The notes under the pieces: model-generated
Databases searched by the model: none
Told to the model about the DNA's origin: nothing
The model's input: the letters and a program-made list of their open reading frames with translations, nothing else
From: Clostridium sp. SCN 57-10
GTDB taxonomy: Bacteria > Bacillota > Clostridia > Oscillospirales > Butyricicoccaceae
Length of the DNA: 15,812 nt
Assembly (NCBI GenBank): GCA_001725215.1
Contig: MEFT01000076.1
Coordinates: 1-15,812 of the forward strand
Reading direction: 5' to 3'
Translations under genes and position numbers: made by a program
Shown here: positions 13,889 to 15,812 of the stretch, in pieces
How the letters are laid out: each line of letters starts with the position of its first letter
Numbering within the stretch: position 1 is the stretch's first letter

Positions 13889-14664
13889 AGACGTTGAGCC
13901 AAAAAACTGTTCAAAAAAACGATTACATCACCAATCGCGTTTTAACCTTTTTCGGAGCCACCGCCATTCTGTTGTGGGCAATATCGTACTTAAACCGTGG
14001 ATTCGGCTACCATTCTTCTTATAAAATCGCGGGCGCGGTTGCGCTTTTCCTCATTGCGGTCGGCATTGCGGGCGCGGTTTACGGCGCGATGCGCTATCTG
14101 CGCCAGATGCGTGACGGAAGCATCAAAACCGCCACGCTGACCGGCACCGTCATTACTTGGTTTTCGCTGCTGCTTGCGGGCGGCGCGGGCATGATGCGCT
14201 TTTTTGACTACACCGTTGCCATGCGGCTGCTCTACATCATCATGCCGGTTTCGGCCATCCTGTACCTGATTTTCTGCACCTATCCGCGCGAGTTTTTCAC
14301 CGTGGCAACGACTCATGCGTGCATCGCGCTGCTTCTGTGGTTTATCGGACAGGCCAGCGAGTTGCCCGTCCGCCCCACGATGAAGCTCACGTCGCTCGTC
14401 ATTGGCCTTGTGCTGTGCGTCGTGCCGGTGGCGTTCTATCAGTTCACACACAAAAATTCCGGCGTTCTTTCCGTCGGTTCCGTGCGTCTGCGGCTTTTCT
14501 CGCCGCAGGTTAATCGCAGCTATCCTGCGGCCGTTTACGGCGGGGCTGCGGCGTTGCTCGTTGCATCTTTTGTGTTTGGAAACCCTCTTGCTTATTATGC
14601 GATGTTCGCCGTTATTGGCTTTTTGTTTGCGGCGGTGGTGTATTATACGGTTCGCATGTTTTAG
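13885..14664 (+). CDS. Polytopic membrane protein of unknown function (about 8 TM)
   Basis: I do not recognise a family. The 259-residue product is almost entirely hydrophobic, with about eight membrane segments near residues 19-36, 47-68, 84-103, 113-131, 138-155, 168-186, 215-232 and 234-255. The longest polar stretches are the N-terminal 18 residues (Lys/Gln/Asn-rich), the loop at 69-82 (RYLRQMRDGSIKTA) and the loop at 187-213, which ends in RLRLFSPQVNRSYP. No catalytic motif is apparent. The GTG at 13885 overlaps the rsmE stop by 4 nt, implying coupling, but GGAG is only 1-2 nt away; a TTG at 13894 is better spaced and would give a 256-residue form. It sits in the rsmE transcript, 21 nt before the SLH/transglutaminase-like gene, so a role in the envelope is possible but unproven. 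Confidence 0.8.
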   Translation: MKTLSQKTVQKNDYITNRVLTFFGATAILLWAISYLNRGFGYHSSYKIAGAVALFLIAVGIAGAVYGAMRYLRQMRDGSIKTATLTGTVITWFSLLLAGGAGMMRFFDYTVAMRLLYIIMPVSAILYLIFCTYPREFFTVATTHACIALLLWFIGQASELPVRPTMKLTSLVIGLVLCVVPVAFYQFTHKNSGVLSVGSVRLRLFSPQVNRSYPAAVYGGAAALLVASFVFGNPLAYYAMFAVIGFLFAAVVYYTVRMF

Positions 14665-14685
14665 GCAACGCCGAAAGGAGCTGTC

Positions 14686-15812
14686 ATGAGAAGAAGGTCA
14701 ACCGCGTTTTTCGCTTTTTTACTGGTGCTGTGCTTTGTGCTGCCCACCGCGACGCAGGCGACTGCAGAGCCGGTCGCGGTACAGGGAGAGCTGCAGGCAG
14801 CTGAGCTTCTTGCGGGTGCTGCGCAAGGCGGAAAATTGTCGGTCAGCTTTACCGTGCCTTCGGGATTTGATTACAATGTGATGTACGAGTATGCGCGCAT
14901 GATGTATCCGGATTATTTCGGTATCTCATGGCGCGTGCGCGGGCAGGTCGCCACGGTCACCATGCAGCTTCGCACCGAAGCGGAGCATTTGCAGGCGCGC
15001 AGCGCGGCAAAAGAGATCGTCGCCACGCTGCTTCAGCCCGATATGAGCGAATATCAGATGCTTAACGCCATCGAAAACTATCTTGCGGAAAACTGCGAGT
15101 ATGACTACGATGCGGCGCGCAACCAGCAGACCGCCGCGCCAAGCGCTTTTTCGGCCTATGGTGCGCTGGTGCTTCGCAAAGCGGTGTGCGACGGATACAG
15201 TGCGGCGTTTGCGATGCTGTGCCGCGAAGCGGGCATCCCATGCATTTATATCGGAAGCGATGCGCTTAACCATTCATGGAACGCTGTGTTTCACAACGGC
15301 GGCGTATACTTTGTTGACGCGACGTATGACGATGTCGGCTCTACGGCGGTTAAGACCTATTTCCTGAAAAGCCGCACCGAGATGATGGCGCTGAAAAAAG
15401 GATGGGGCACCGCGTCTGCCGATGCGGTTACGGAATACCTTTGGGGGAACGATTTCGTCTACGCACGCCAGCTTCAGCGGCTTGGGCTGTTTCTCGGCAC
15501 AGGCAGCGGCTTTGAGCTGGGGCGCGCGCCGCGGCGCGACGAGGCTGCCGTTATGCTGACGCGCTATCTCGGCGCGGAAAGCGTCGCCCAGACAATGGGC
15601 GAGCAGACGCTTTGCTTCACCGACGTCAGCGATTATTATAGGCCGTATGTAGCATATCTTTACGCTGACGGTCTGACGCGCGGTACTTCGGAAACAACCT
15701 ATTCTCCTGCAAACCAGGCGACGGCCGTGCAATATATGACCTTTTTGCTGCGCGCCCTCGGATACAGCGAGCAAAATGGGGACTTTTCCTATACGACCGC
15801 GCTGACCGACGC
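14686..15812 (+). CDS. Secreted transglutaminase-like protein with SLH repeats (partial, 3' end outside window)
   Basis: Surface protein of unknown substrate. A Sec signal peptide covers about residues 1-27 (MRRR, hydrophobic core, AxA-like end QATA). The domain at about 120-230 is transglutaminase/protease-like, with a plausible catalytic triad: Cys168 in KAVCDGYSAAFAMLCREAGI, His196 in LNHSWNAVF and Asp211 in YFVDATYDD. Two SLH-type segments follow, about 263-296 (LGLFLGTGSGFELGRAPRRD) and 310-360 (CFTDVSDYYRPYVAYLYADG...ALGY); SLH domains usually bind pyruvylated cell-wall polymer. The start has AAAGGAG 5 nt before the ATG. The frame is open to the last base after 375 codons, and further SLH repeats probably lie outside the window. 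Such proteins may act as peptidases or wall-remodelling enzymes rather than true transglutaminases; which one cannot be told here. Confidence 0.88.
   Translation, partial: MRRRSTAFFAFLLVLCFVLPTATQATAEPVAVQGELQAAELLAGAAQGGKLSVSFTVPSGFDYNVMYEYARMMYPDYFGISWRVRGQVATVTMQLRTEAEHLQARSAAKEIVATLLQPDMSEYQMLNAIENYLAENCEYDYDAARNQQTAAPSAFSAYGALVLRKAVCDGYSAAFAMLCREAGIPCIYIGSDALNHSWNAVFHNGGVYFVDATYDDVGSTAVKTYFLKSRTEMMALKKGWGTASADAVTEYLWGNDFVYARQLQRLGLFLGTGSGFELGRAPRRDEAAVMLTRYLGAESVAQTMGEQTLCFTDVSDYYRPYVAYLYADGLTRGTSETTYSPANQATAVQYMTFLLRALGYSEQNGDFSYTTALTD

Noticed and set aside
1..15812. CRISPR array, insertion sequence, prophage, tRNA or rRNA gene, toxin-antitoxin or defence system
   Set aside because: I looked on both strands and saw no spaced direct repeats, transposase or integrase motifs, RNA gene signatures or defence-type domains; gene density and neighbours are those of a stable chromosomal region.

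Overview
The window looks like chromosomal DNA of a Bacillota (class Clostridia) bacterium of moderately high GC. Evidence: the potABCD order, a DUF177-rpmF pair with a textbook sigma-A promoter, the DUF512-der-plsY-gpsA cluster common in Clostridia, strong GGAGG-type ribosome binding sites, intrinsic terminators, and an S-layer-homology (SLH) surface protein at the right edge. I cannot name a genus. No mobile element, CRISPR array, rRNA or tRNA is visible; nearly everything is housekeeping or accessory-housekeeping.

Layout. (1) 1-3392, minus strand: a spermidine/putrescine ABC importer operon potA-potB-potC-potD, tightly coupled, with potD running off the left edge. A sigma-A promoter at 3452-3479 drives it, and a 33-bp AT-rich palindrome abuts the -35 box. 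(2) 3582-4550, minus: an RluC/RluD-family 23S rRNA pseudouridine synthase. (3) 4578-5428, plus: a perfect consensus promoter, DUF177/YceD, rpmF (bL32) and an intrinsic terminator. (4) 5429-9863, plus: a hairpin-rich leader, then DUF512 (PDZ plus radical SAM), der, plsY and gpsA, closed by a strong terminator. der is broken: about 50 nt are missing from the first GTPase domain and the frame is lost. (5) 9868-12001, minus: a MATE-family efflux gene whose likely start codon reads ACG, its terminator, then a MarR regulator with its own promoter and a candidate operator. (6) 12120-15812, plus: prmA (L11 methyltransferase), rsmE (16S m3U methyltransferase) from its own promoter, an 8-TM membrane protein of unknown function overlapping rsmE by 4 nt, and a secreted transglutaminase-like protein with SLH repeats, cut by the right edge.

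How the parts fit. Polyamine uptake, rRNA modification (RluD-type, RsmE), ribosomal protein supply and modification (bL32, DUF177, PrmA) and ribosome assembly (Der) give a translation theme, while PlsY and GpsA serve glycerophospholipid synthesis. The MarR/MATE pair is a probable drug-response module. I do not see a convincing new multi-gene system. The points most worth a second look are the lesion in der (normally essential), the ACG start of the MATE gene, the putative operators before marR and potA, and the structured leader of the DUF512 operon.
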